38,390 nt of DNA from a virus. A program made the translations under genes and the position numbers. Shown piece after piece: positions 7,057-13,059 of this stretch. Numbering within the stretch: the first letter of the stretch is position 1; each line of letters opens with the position of its first letter. The stretch is taken from IMG/VR virus record IMGVR_UViG_3300050002_000026, positions 1 through 38,390 of that record; one strand, 5' to 3'. The notes below the pieces were generated by a model, which was not told the DNA's origin, ran no database searches, and saw only the letters and a program-made list of their open reading frames with translations.

Positions 7057-7566
7057 TCAATTTGTAAGTACCTGATCATTTTCGGATGCTGATATATCTA
7101 TATTTAAAGTTCCGGGGTTATAAGTCCCCCCAGCAGAAGTTATACCTGCCTGAATACTTGTTAATTCTGTAGCTAATGCATTTTGAAAATTTTCTAATGC
7201 TGTGTTTAAAGCAGCAAATTTAACAATTGAATTAGCATTGCCTTTCAGTTGAACAGTACCATTAGGGGTAATCCTAATATTTTCATCCAGCCAAATAAAA
7301 CTTTGAATATTATCGGAATCGTCTAAACTATACAATCTTAATTCTCCCTGACCTGCTAATTGGGCCCTGTTTATATAACCGACAATGACTGGCTCTGCAA
7401 TATTATCTGTTTCAACATATAGAGCACTATAATTATCCGGGGGGCTTGAGTCTATTCCAAAAGGAGAAATTTCATCTCCAGTTTTAGGCCCATATTGAAG
7501 TACTGTAAGGATTCTCCTCCCATTACTTATTATAACATTTCTAATTTTACTTAGTGTGTTTTTCAT
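7057..7566 (-). CDS. Baseplate spike-like protein (Mu gp45 type)
   Basis: This 169-residue protein is likely the tip or central spike of the contractile tail. Features that fit the Mu gp45-like family are an N-terminal segment about a mixed-stop output (GRRILTVLQYGPKTGDEISP), a GVDS-like turn (FGIDSSPPDNYSALYVETDN), a VGYINRAQLAGQGELRLYSL segment with alternating beta pattern, and ENIRITPNGTVQLKGN before a C-terminal helical stretch. In Mu-like tails the spike gene follows the hub gene. Here it lies about 5.5 kb from the hub at 13083, separated by a transposon, small RNA units and two small genes. The assignment rests on motif pattern and context, so moderate confidence. Confidence 0.55.
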   Translation of the reverse strand: MKNTLSKIRNVIISNGRRILTVLQYGPKTGDEISPFGIDSSPPDNYSALYVETDNIAEPVIVGYINRAQLAGQGELRLYSLDDSDNIQSFIWLDENIRITPNGTVQLKGNANSIVKFAALNTALENFQNALATELTSIQAGITSAGGTYNPGTLNIDISASENDQVLTN

Positions 7567-7846
7567 CGTTATTTATATTTAACTGGTTTATCCCTTGATT
7601 AACCACTCTACACATTGGGGGAGAATAAATTTCAAGACCATTCATATAATGTTTTTTTTTTCCAGTCACTTCCAAATTTGGAGTTGATAATCTCTTAAAT
7701 TGTTCTTCACCATCATAATTATAAATGGATTTTTTTAAAATTGTTTCTATCATGTTACTAACGGTTCTATTATCTTTTTTAGCCAGTTCTATAATTTTAA
7801 CCCTTAATTTTTCATCTAGCCTGATGTGAATTGTTTCTGATTTCAT
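7547..7846 (-). CDS. Ribbon-helix-helix DNA-binding protein
   Basis: The protein has 99 residues. Its N-terminal 35 residues fit the Arc/MetJ/CopG ribbon-helix-helix fold: a beta strand (SETIHIRLD), a first helix (EKLRVKIIELAKKDNR) and a second helix starting TVSNMIETILKK. The remainder is polar, without a recognised domain. RHH dimers bind operators and commonly regulate phage or toxin-antitoxin operons. The start follows an AAACAAATATT leader. It overlaps the spike-like gene by 20 bases and the small membrane gene by 35 bases, so the three are cotranscribed. It might control this group or the nearby small RNA genes; that is inference. Confidence 0.75.
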   Translation of the reverse strand: MKSETIHIRLDEKLRVKIIELAKKDNRTVSNMIETILKKSIYNYDGEEQFKRLSTPNLEVTGKKKHYMNGLEIYSPPMCRVVNQGINQLNINNDEKHTK

Positions 7847-8051
7847 AATATTTGTTTTTATATGATTCTAACCAGCCCCTATAATTAATCTCATTATGAA
7901 GCTTGTCGTATTTTTTTTGTTTTTGTTTATATTGCTGTTTCTTAGATATTGTTCTTTCTTCAAAACGAAAATAAAGTAATAAAAAAACTATACCGGGTAT
8001 TAATATACAAATCATTATGATTATGTATAAATGTAAATGCCATAATTCCAT
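7812..8051 (-). CDS. Small single-pass membrane protein with charged coil
   Basis: The protein has 79 residues. The ATG at 8051 is chosen because it follows an A-rich leader; a GTG at 8084 would add eleven polar residues. The N-terminus (MELWHLHLYIIIMICILIPG, then IVFLLLYF) is one transmembrane segment, followed by a basic helical region (RTISKKQQYKQKQKKYDKLH). The shape resembles phage spanin or holin-accessory proteins, but it is not near the probable lysis genes at 29-30 kb. I do not recognise a family. It overlaps the RHH gene. Confidence 0.55.
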   Translation of the reverse strand: MELWHLHLYIIIMICILIPGIVFLLLYFRFEERTISKKQQYKQKQKKYDKLHNEINYRGWLESYKNKYYEIRNNSHQAR

Positions 8052-8129
8052 GTTTTTTGTTTTTTTTATTTCAGTTAAAGACACACCTTTTCCTTTAAGT
8101 AAATCTATATTTATACCTTAGATTTATTT

Positions 8130-8400
8130 AGATACCAATGGTATGGTATATGTTAGCTACTACTCTCTTGGTGTCGCAAATCGTAAAAGAACACCCCCTG
8201 TCCAGCCTCTCTTACAAGGCTATACTTTACTTAAAAATCGATAGTTGCTGGTGAGCAGTTGCTATCTACGGGCAAAGCGTTTAACTGTATCTTAATATAA
8301 TAAGTCCTAATAAAATAACTTCGGTCTTAAAAAAAAATCGCTGTTTGAGTTTTTGATTCTTATGTCTTAGAGAGAAGGTCTAACCATTGAAAACACCTTA
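8130..8400 (-). ncRNA. Candidate structured RNA or leader upstream of the small membrane gene
   Basis: This 270-base stretch has no convincing reading frame but several hairpins when read on the minus strand. GGACA and UGUUC flank a GGGGG loop, with a G-U pair that only works on this strand. AGCCU pairs with AGGCU. GUAAAG and CUUUUAC close both as a two-hairpin domain at about 8188-8242. GAUAG pairs with CUAUC around an inner UGCU/AGCA stem at about 8250-8276. No known riboswitch family is recognised. It could be the leader of the 7057-8051 operon or an independent RNA. Confidence 0.35.
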
Positions 8401-8412
8401 CTTGCAGGGTAT

Positions 8413-8514
8413 AAAAAAACCCAGTTGATTTCTTGGAGTTCAACTAGGTTCTTGTATTCACTACTCAGCGTAGCATAAATATCTTATTTAAAGTGACCCG
8501 TGAAATCAACACAG
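8413..8514 (-). ncRNA. Tandem small RNA unit C
   Basis: The unit has a promoter box TATATTTG (8515-8522), a 5' segment containing GTTGATTTCACGG, a small hairpin CTAC-GCTGA-GTAG, and a terminator stem (8419-8428 with 8440-8449) followed by seven Ts. The terminator stem is fully paired only on the minus strand, using one G-U pair. The predicted RNA is about 100 nt. Its 5' segment is perfectly complementary over 13 bases to the terminator arm of unit B (8550-8562). Confidence 0.5.
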
Positions 8515-8538
8515 CAAATATAATAAAAATTATTAAAT

Positions 8539-8640
8539 AAAAAAACCCAGTTGATTTCACGGAGTTCAACTAGGTTCTTGTATTCACTACTTAGCGTAGC
8601 ATAAATATCTTAGGTAAATTGATCTCCAAGATCAACACAG
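8539..8640 (-). ncRNA. Tandem small RNA unit B
   Basis: Same plan as unit C, exactly 126 bp upstream: promoter box TATATTTG (8641-8648), a 5' hairpin TTGATC-TTGGA-GATCAA, the CTAC-GCTAA-GTAG hairpin, and a terminator (8545-8554 with 8566-8575) with a T run. The 5' hairpin contains CTTGGAG, complementary to CTCCAAG in the terminator loop of unit C. Confidence 0.5.
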
Positions 8641-8664
8641 CAAATATAATAAAAATTATTAAAT

Positions 8665-8742
8665 AAAAAAACCCAGTTGATTTCTCGCAGTTCAACTAGG
8701 TTTAGTTTAGGATTTGCTCAATCTATACTCAGATCAATACTA
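8665..8742 (-). ncRNA. Tandem small RNA unit A (shorter, diverged)
   Basis: Third unit at the same 126-bp terminator spacing. It has a promoter box TATATTTG (8743-8750) and a terminator (8671-8680 with 8692-8701) with the same stem but a different loop (CTGCGAG). The middle part is diverged and shorter, lacking the CTACGCT hairpin. The predicted RNA is about 75 nt. Confidence 0.45.
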
Positions 8743-8768
8743 CAAATATAATAAAAATTATTAAACAT

Positions 8769-8791
8769 GGTAACTATATATTAGTTTACAC
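8769..8791 (+). repeat. Left terminal inverted repeat of the transposon
   Basis: The 23 bases are the exact reverse complement of 13060-13082. They begin with GG, as expected for an outer transposon end. Confidence 0.8.
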
Positions 8792-8892
8792 CAATATTAA
8801 AAAAACACACTCTCATCCCTTATGAACACTAGCTTTCATGTTGTATAAAAATATTTTTATATATTTGTAATATAATTTTGAAAGCAATTCAC

Positions 8893-8927
8893 AAAAAAAG
8901 AGCTCCGCTATAACACGGAGCTCTTTT
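8893..8927 (-). terminator. Intrinsic terminator after the 9007-9201 gene
   Basis: A 12-bp stem (AAAAGAGCTCCG with CGGAGCTCTTTT) is followed on the minus strand by a run of seven Ts. It would end minus-strand transcripts of the transposon before they reach the left inverted repeat. Confidence 0.75.
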
Positions 8928-9006
8928 GATTAATAGCCGGTTTTTAATATAAACCAATCATCAAGTTAAGTATGAAAAAACTTTAAACAAATATAGAAAA
9001 AAATAT

Positions 9007-9201
9007 TTAAAACATTTCTTCATACCTTTCTTCTATAATATCCAATACCCTAACAAATTTTTTTCTGTTCTCAGCCTCCCTGTTCATAGTAACGTCAGGG
9101 TCTATATATTTCTTCCCCTGTTCTATTGTTTCGGCGGTTTTTAGCAAATCATTTTGAATGATAATCAATTCATGTAACTCTAATTCTTCTAATTTTCTCA
9201 T
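9007..9201 (-). CDS. Small helical protein of unknown function
   Basis: The protein has 64 residues and is highly charged and predicted helical: MRKLEELELHELIIIQNDLL near the start and FVRVLDIIEERYEEMF at the end. There is no signal or membrane segment. It has its own promoter box (9228-9235), the start follows an AAACATACG leader, and the strong terminator at 8893-8927 follows. The pattern of acidic and leucine residues suggests a helical bundle or a protein partner. I do not recognise a family. It lies at the left end of the transposon and would be cargo. Confidence 0.6.
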   Translation of the reverse strand: MRKLEELELHELIIIQNDLLKTAETIEQGKKYIDPDVTMNREAENRKKFVRVLDIIEERYEEMF

Positions 9202-9227
9202 CGTATGTTTATTTTAAAACTGTAATT

Positions 9228-9235
9228 CAAATTTA
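9228..9235 (-). promoter_or_regulatory. Promoter box of the 9007-9201 gene
   Basis: The minus strand reads TAAATTTG, matching TAnnTTTG, 27 bases upstream of the start codon. Confidence 0.5.
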
Positions 9236-9286
9236 TATATATTTTGAATACATACATTACGGTTTCCCGTAGTTAATTATAACAAA

Positions 9287-9311
9287 TGAAAAACCCCTAA
9301 TTAAAGGGGTT
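9287..9311 (-). terminator. Terminator-like hairpin (unit x)
   Basis: AACCCCT pairs with AGGGGTT around a 6-base loop, followed by five Ts on the minus strand. It ends a stretch (9312-9420) without a clear frame that may be a short RNA. A weakly promoter-like sequence lies near 9380. Confidence 0.5.
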
Positions 9312-9420
9312 CCACAATTAGTTCTTAAGAAGATGATCCCCCAACTTCAAAAAAACATTATTGCTTAATAAATGATACTATAAAAGCATAAATATAATTT
9401 TATTTAATACTAAATTTTAA

Positions 9421-9562
9421 TGCCCCAGCATGTATACCGGGGCATCAATGTTCCTAAAGATCCTACCCTTTAAACCAAAAAAGAGAAACACCAAATCATA
9501 TAATCATAAAAAAAAGTAGGTGTTTCCCATAAGACCTTAAGAACATTACAATACAAAAATGA
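9421..9562 (-). ncRNA. Candidate structured RNA y in the transposon
   Basis: Read on the minus strand, an outer stem pairs 9535-9547 with 9447-9459 (about 13 pairs, two of them G-U). It encloses a perfect inner stem GAAACACC/GGTGTTTC (9519-9526 with 9485-9492). A GC-rich hairpin TGCCCC/GGGGCA (9421-9444) follows. A promoter-like TACTTTTA lies at 9568-9575. The G-U pairs favour the minus strand. The T-tract is weak, so termination is uncertain. No known RNA family is recognised. Confidence 0.4.
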
Positions 9563-9667
9563 TGGTATAAAAGTATAAAAATAATTTAAATATATAAAGA
9601 TAATTTTGTACTTTTATTTAATAAGAAAAAAGATATGTTTAAGTTGTGGATTATTTTATCGAATTTA

Positions 9668-9800
9668 AAAGCCCCGGTTTTCAAGCGGGGCTTTCATGTC
9701 TCAGGTATTACATATTAAAAAAGGGGTTACTCCTTGATTAATAATAGAAAAAAAACATGAATAGAAGCATTTTCCTATAACACCTTATCAACATATTCTG
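9668..9800 (-). ncRNA. Candidate structured RNA z in the transposon
   Basis: A promoter box TATATTTG (9804-9811, minus) precedes about 130 bases without a convincing frame, ending in the hairpin AAAGCCCCG/CGGGGCTTT (9668-9694) and a T-rich tail. Its 5' part (TGTTGATAAGGTGTTATAGG) resembles that of unit y (TGTTCTTAAGGTCTTATGGG), so y and z look like relatives arranged in tandem. Confidence 0.4.
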
Positions 9801-9846
9801 GCGCAAATATATAAAAATAATTTTAATACATAAAAATAAATTAAAA

Positions 9847-10259
9847 TTAATTTTTATTTAAAATTTTATACTTAGAAAAGTACTTTCCAGCCAATGAAAG
9901 TATTGTTGATGCAAAAAGTATTCTTTCAATAGACTGTACATTTTTTTGATTTAACCACCTGTAGTATTTTGGGGCAACTAGATGATAAAACCAAATTACT
10001 ATTAATATACATAAAAGAATAGATAAAAGATATATCAGAACTCTAGCTACAAAAAAAAGGCTTTTTCTAATTTGATTCCATGATGCCCATCTAAATGCTT
10101 CCTTTCGTTATCCCAATTTTTATCTTCTTTTTTGGCTAATTGTTTGTCATCATCATTAAAGTTACTACCTGTTTTGTTTGATTTATCTAATACTGATAAA
10201 GAACCCTCTCCTATAGAATTAAACTCTTCTTTAATTGAATCTGCCGCCTTACTAGCCAT
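9847..10259 (-). CDS. Membrane protein, probable Panacea-associated toxin, interrupted at a T8 run
   Basis: The first frame (10259-10047) gives 70 residues and stops just after KAFFL. If the T8 tract (10051-10058) is read as nine Ts, translation continues as VARVLIYLLSILLCILIVIW, then FYHLVAPKYYRWLNQ, then IERILFASTILSLAGKYF, to a stop at 9847. That yields about 140 residues with one clear membrane helix and a second amphipathic or membrane segment. The start overlaps the Panacea antitoxin stop by 8 bases, the usual coupling of antitoxin and toxin. Panacea antitoxins are known to pair with diverse toxins, including membrane-active ones. The break may be phase variation, transcriptional slippage, an inactivating mutation or a sequencing error; the sequence alone does not decide. 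Confidence 0.55.
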
Positions 10260-10767
10260 TAACTATTGTAGATTGCTCTTTATTGAGTAATAACTTTTTT
10301 TTATAGTAATCTTTAATTAAATTACCAGGTATTTGTCCTGAAACAACCCCAAAATTTGTTTTATTGCTTGCTTGTCTTTGTAAATACCCTTGCCAAACTT
10401 GGAACCAAGGAGTTCCCGTTTGATGTGTTAAAGAACTTAATTCTATACCACTTAACCCCCCATATGTATCCCAAATCTTACGTAAAAAACTTTTGATTTC
10501 TTCTGGAAGTATTTTATCAGGGTCGCTTGGGAAAGCTTTTATCTTAATTGGAGACCTCCCAAAAGGCTTAAAATGATGATAAATCCTTGGTATAACTGGA
10601 CCATATTTCCAAGCTTCAGGGTTTTCATCAATAAGAGGATTGCCTGTAATGCCTATATACCAACCATGTGATATATACACCAATTTTACTAATTTCATTG
10701 GTGTTATATCATAATCTTGTCCATAATTTTTAAGGAAGAAATATGATATGTCTATAGGGTTATACAT
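10252..10767 (-). CDS. Panacea-domain (DUF4065, SocA-like) antitoxin
   Basis: This 171-residue protein spans the Panacea domain. Family features are an N-terminal IDISYFFLKNYG, then ITPMKLVKLVYISHGWYI (the conserved K-L-x-Y-x-xH-G helix), PEAWKYGPVIPRIYHHFKPF and the C-terminal LSSLTHQTGTPWFQVWQGY. In proteins of this family the domain neutralises very different toxins encoded next to it. It forms an operon with the overlapping membrane gene downstream. A promoter box lies at 10785-10792, and a 10-bp inverted repeat (10774-10783 and 10840-10849) brackets it, suggesting autoregulation. It is cargo of the transposon. Confidence 0.85.
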   Translation of the reverse strand: MYNPIDISYFFLKNYGQDYDITPMKLVKLVYISHGWYIGITGNPLIDENPEAWKYGPVIPRIYHHFKPFGRSPIKIKAFPSDPDKILPEEIKSFLRKIWDTYGGLSGIELSSLTHQTGTPWFQVWQGYLQRQASNKTNFGVVSGQIPGNLIKDYYKKKLLLNKEQSTIVNG

Positions 10768-10773
10768 TACAAG

Positions 10774-10849
10774 GATAGTTTAATCAAATATAGTAAATTA
10801 AACATTTAAGTTTAAAAATAATTTTAAATAATTTATCTGTTAAACTATC
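10774..10849. promoter_or_regulatory. Promoter and possible operator of the Panacea operon
   Basis: The minus strand reads TATATTTG at 10785-10792, 18 bases before the start codon. GATAGTTTAA (10774-10783) and its reverse complement TTAAACTATC (10840-10849) bracket the promoter. The second arm is also 9 bases from the plus-strand promoter at 10858, so a bound protein could affect both directions. Confidence 0.5.
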
Positions 10850-10857
10850 TTTTTTTC

Positions 10858-10865
10858 TATCTTTG
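10858..10865 (+). promoter_or_regulatory. Promoter box of RNA p1
   Basis: TATCTTTG matches TAnnTTTG exactly. The same TTTCTATCTTTGTAAAAGA context occurs at 11271-11288, so two small transcription units share a promoter type. Confidence 0.55.
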
Positions 10866-10870
10866 TAAAA

Positions 10871-11016
10871 GAAGGGAATGCCTAATCACTCCCTAATTTA
10901 GAGCTTTTTACAAGAAAATACTTGCAAGAACTCTAACAACTAAAATAATAAAAGGTTTTAAAACCTTTATTGTTTTTGACTTATTAATATTTATTTTAAT
11001 ATTATAAGTCTTTTTT
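10871..11016 (+). ncRNA. Candidate small RNA p1
   Basis: About 145 bases without a convincing frame. They start after a TATCTTTG box and contain a hairpin AGGGA/TCCCT (10873-10894), a long hairpin 10899-10935 (TAGAG...CAAG with CTTG...CTCTA, two mismatches) and a palindrome AAAGGTTTTAAAACCTTT. They end in a strong terminator (10978-10991 with 10998-11010, then six Ts). Promoter, structure and terminator on one strand support a real RNA gene. Confidence 0.5.
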
Positions 11017-11020
11017 AATT

Positions 11021-11165
11021 GTGTTTTGGTTCCCATAATTAAAATGATTTAATCCCCAGGTCATGAATAGTAGAAGATTAATATCAGACCTGGGAACAAT
11101 ATTAACACTACAGCTACAGTATGTAGCTTAAAGCCTCGCATTAGGACGAGGCTTTTTCTTTTTAA
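11021..11165 (+). ncRNA. Candidate small RNA p2
   Basis: This stretch holds CCCAGGTC (11055-11062) pairing with GACCTGGG (11087-11094), a hairpin AGCTAC-AGTAT-GTAGCT, and a terminator AAGCCTCG/CGAGGCTT (11131-11154) with a T-rich tail. An upstream GTTCCCA (11029-11035) could instead pair with TGGGAAC (11091-11097), an alternative fold. No clear promoter is visible; it may arise from readthrough of p1. Confidence 0.4.
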
Positions 11166-11273
11166 AATGTTTGTTTATCAAATATTTTAAAAAATCAATT
11201 TTAAATATGATGCCAAAGCTCAAATATATTAAAACAAATGTTAAGGTTTAAAAATAATTTTAACTTATTTTTC

Positions 11274-11281
11274 TATCTTTG
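11274..11281 (+). promoter_or_regulatory. Promoter box of RNA p3
   Basis: TATCTTTG, in the same sequence context as the box at 10858-10865, with a shared GTTTAAAAATAATTTTAA block upstream. Confidence 0.5.
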
Positions 11282-11286
11282 TAAAA

Positions 11287-11363
11287 GATAAACTTATTAA
11301 AATTAAGTTTTATTAAATTGGCAAGCAGATTAAAGCCCCGTATGATAGGACGGGGCTTTTCTT
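11287..11363 (+). ncRNA. Candidate small RNA p3
   Basis: About 75 bases from promoter to terminator: a hairpin AAACTTA/TAAGTTT followed by the strong terminator AAAGCCCCG/CGGGGCTTT (11332-11340 with 11351-11359) with a T-run. The terminator loop (TATGATAGGA) resembles that of p2 (CATTAGGA). There is no room for a protein of useful size. Confidence 0.5.
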
Positions 11364-11385
11364 GATCATATATATACTTTTCCAT

Positions 11386-11487
11386 TTATTGTTTTCCTCT
11401 GGCTTTTTGAATTCTAGCTAGAATTTCATATGTTTCTTGCTCTTCTTCTGGCGTAGCATCCCTCCACACTGCGTTTTCAAATAGCAC
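11386..11487 (-). CDS. Possible 33-residue protein or gene remnant
   Basis: An open frame reads LFENAVWRDATPEEEQETYE and ends ILARIQKARGKQ. The composition and the WRDATPEEEQET pattern look like a real helical protein rather than chance. There is no ATG; a GTG at 11487 is the only start in reach, and it overlaps a TATATTTG sequence. So this may be the 3' remnant of a larger gene, with low confidence. Confidence 0.3.
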   Translation of the reverse strand: MLFENAVWRDATPEEEQETYEILARIQKARGKQ

Positions 11488-11539
11488 AAATATATTAAAA
11501 ATAATTTTAAACATATTTGTATATTGTGTAATTAACTTC

Positions 11540-11547
11540 TATATTTG
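11540..11547 (+). promoter_or_regulatory. Transposase promoter
   Basis: TATATTTG matches the Bacteroidota -7 box. A TTTG lies 20 bases upstream at the -33 position. The start codon is 30 bases downstream, after an AAACAAACATT leader. Confidence 0.65.
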
Positions 11548-11577
11548 TACTATAAACAAACCATAAAAACAAACATT

Positions 11578-12492
11578 ATGAAGCTAGATCAAGAATTTAA
11601 TTCAATAATAGACCTTGTAAATACTTTTCCAGATCAACAGTCCTGTATTGATTATTTAGAAAAGGTTAGATGGCCCGAAGAAGTTATAAGTCCTTTTGAC
11701 GCTTCTTCTAAGGTATATAAGTGTAAGGGTAACAAATACAGGTGTAAGAACACCAATAAATATTTCAATGTTAAAACAGGTACCATGTTTGATAACACGA
11801 AGCTTCCTTTGCAAAAATGGTTTTTGGCGATCTGGTTGATTACTTCTCATAAGAAAGGTATTTCTTCATTACAGTTGGGTAGAGATATAAACATAACCCA
11901 GAAATCTGCATGGTTCATGCTACAAAGGATTAGGGCCTGTTTTGGGATTGAAGATGAAATGTTGGAAGATGAAGTAGAAATGGATGAAGCATTTATTGGA
12001 GGAAAAAATAAGAATCGTCACGAACACAAAAAAGTTAAGAACGCACAGGGGCGCAGTTTAAAGGACAAAACTCCTGTTGTTGGTATGGTGCAGAGGGAAG
12101 GTAAATTAAAGGCGTTTAAAACAGAGAATACTAAGAAAAAAACATTAACAGAACAAGCAGTAAACAATATCAAAAAAGACTCTATTATATATACAGATGA
12201 ATGGAAGGGGTATAATGGGCTAAAAAAAGTATATGATCATTCAACGATAAAACACAAGAAAAAGGAATACGTAAGGGGTAGGGTTCATACAAATACAATT
12301 GAGGGCTTCTGGTCGTTGTTAAAGCGTGGTATTGATGGGATATATCATTCTGTCTCGACAAAACATTTACAAAAATATGTGGATGAATTTGTCTTCAGAT
12401 ATAATTCAAGGAGACATAGCGAATATGAGAGGTTCAATATGTTTTTTTGGAATTTAGAAAACAGGTTAACTTATAACGAATTAATTAAATAA
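11578..12492 (+). CDS. IS1595-family (ISXO2-like) transposase
   Basis: The protein has 304 residues from the ATG at 11578, chosen because it follows AAACAAACATT; an upstream in-frame ATG at 11545 lies on the promoter. The N-terminal zinc-ribbon-like region (VYKCKGNKYRCKNTNKYFNV, TGTMFDNTKL) has lost part of the cysteine set of canonical members, a form common in Bacteroidota. A helix-turn-helix follows (SSLQLGRDINITQKSAWFML). The DDE catalytic core is intact: D136 (EVEMDEAFIGG), D207 (IIYTDEWKGY), E242 and K249 (HTNTIEGFWSLLKRG). It is on the plus strand, against the phage late genes, inside 23-bp inverted repeats, and is likely active. Confidence 0.9.
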   Translation: MKLDQEFNSIIDLVNTFPDQQSCIDYLEKVRWPEEVISPFDASSKVYKCKGNKYRCKNTNKYFNVKTGTMFDNTKLPLQKWFLAIWLITSHKKGISSLQLGRDINITQKSAWFMLQRIRACFGIEDEMLEDEVEMDEAFIGGKNKNRHEHKKVKNAQGRSLKDKTPVVGMVQREGKLKAFKTENTKKKTLTEQAVNNIKKDSIIYTDEWKGYNGLKKVYDHSTIKHKKKEYVRGRVHTNTIEGFWSLLKRGIDGIYHSVSTKHLQKYVDEFVFRYNSRRHSEYERFNMFFWNLENRLTYNELIK

Positions 12493-12495
12493 CAT

Positions 12496-12615
12496 ATGAA
12501 AAAACAACAAGAAGAGGAAGAAGAAGAAAAATCACTAACTGATTTTGAAAAACAGATACGCAGGGCCCTTAATTGGAACCCTAATGAAGATAAAAATAAA
12601 AAAGCCCCCGATTGA
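12496..12615 (+). CDS. Small acidic protein after the transposase
   Basis: The protein has 39 residues: MKKQQEEEEEEKSLTDFEKQ, then IRRALNWNPNEDKNKKAPD. It has a charged N-terminus and a short amphipathic helix. It begins 3 bases after the transposase stop and ends inside the terminator stem at 12601-12626, so it would share the transposase transcript. No family is recognised; it may be a transposon accessory protein. Confidence 0.45.
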   Translation: MKKQQEEEEEEKSLTDFEKQIRRALNWNPNEDKNKKAPD

Positions 12616-12626
12616 GGGCTTTTTTT
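12601..12626 (+). terminator. Terminator between transposase and the convergent membrane gene
   Basis: AAAGCCC pairs with GGGCTTT around CCGATTGA, with T-runs on the plus side and A-runs before the stem, so it can stop transcripts from both directions. Confidence 0.75.
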
Positions 12627-12670
12627 ATGTATTTCATCTTCTTTGTTTTTAACATTAAATGATACATCTG

Positions 12671-12979
12671 TTAAAAATGTATCCCTACATTTTTAGCCTC
12701 TTGTTTCTCTATATTTTTCCACTTCTTATAGTTCTCTTCATCTTTAGCTTGCAAAAATGCAGCAGAAATAATTCCAGCCTGTAGATATGCCTGTAATTTA
12801 TCCCCGTTCCTCTTGGCAATATCATACTGGTCTATAGCTTCATTGGCAACCTCTAGTTCAATACTATCTATAGAATTTGATAACATGGTACTCATAAAAT
12901 CCCTGCCTCCAAATGAGATAAGAATAATAATCACCATAATAATAAATCCCGTAAAAATGAATTTAAAAAATTTTTTCAT
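12671..12979 (-). CDS. Small membrane-anchored protein at the right end of the transposon
   Basis: The protein has 102 residues from the ATG at 12979, preferred over 13030 because it follows an AAACAAACACG leader and a promoter box. The N-terminus MKKFFKFIFTGFIIMVIIIL forms one membrane anchor. The rest is a soluble, mostly helical domain (SIELEVANEAIDQYDIAKRN, then LQAYLQAGIISAAFLQAKDE) resembling a TPR-like helical hairpin. I do not recognise a family. It has its own promoter and is convergent with the transposase. As cargo next to the inverted repeat it may be an envelope-acting or regulatory accessory gene. Confidence 0.6.
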   Translation of the reverse strand: MKKFFKFIFTGFIIMVIIILISFGGRDFMSTMLSNSIDSIELEVANEAIDQYDIAKRNGDKLQAYLQAGIISAAFLQAKDEENYKKWKNIEKQEAKNVGIHF

Positions 12980-13004
12980 CGTGTTTGTTTTTAAAATTAT
13001 ATGA

Positions 13005-13012
13005 CAAACATA
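13005..13012 (-). promoter_or_regulatory. Promoter box of the 12671-12979 gene
   Basis: The minus strand reads TATGTTTG, matching TAnnTTTG, 26 bases before the chosen start codon. Confidence 0.5.
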
Positions 13013-13059
13013 GAAAAAAAAATTAAACAAAAATGAGGTTTATCCGTAAATAAAATCTA

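Larger units (their letters stand above)
8413..8764. repeat. Three direct repeats with a 126-bp period
   Basis: The terminator stems start at 8419, 8545 and 8671, exactly 126 bp apart. The AT-rich promoter block before each unit (AATAATTTTTATTATATTTG on the minus strand) is conserved in all three, while the loops and 5' segments vary. Confidence 0.85.

Noticed and set aside
8085-8400. Retron msr-msd RNA
   Set aside because: There is no reverse transcriptase gene nearby, and I could not identify the paired a1/a2 ends.
8413-8764. CRISPR array
   Set aside because: Only three units of 126 bp with long conserved parts including promoters and terminators; no spacer-repeat geometry and no cas genes.
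11545-11577. Upstream ATG as transposase start
   Set aside because: It lies within the promoter -7 box region; the ATG at 11578 follows the common AAACAAACATT leader.
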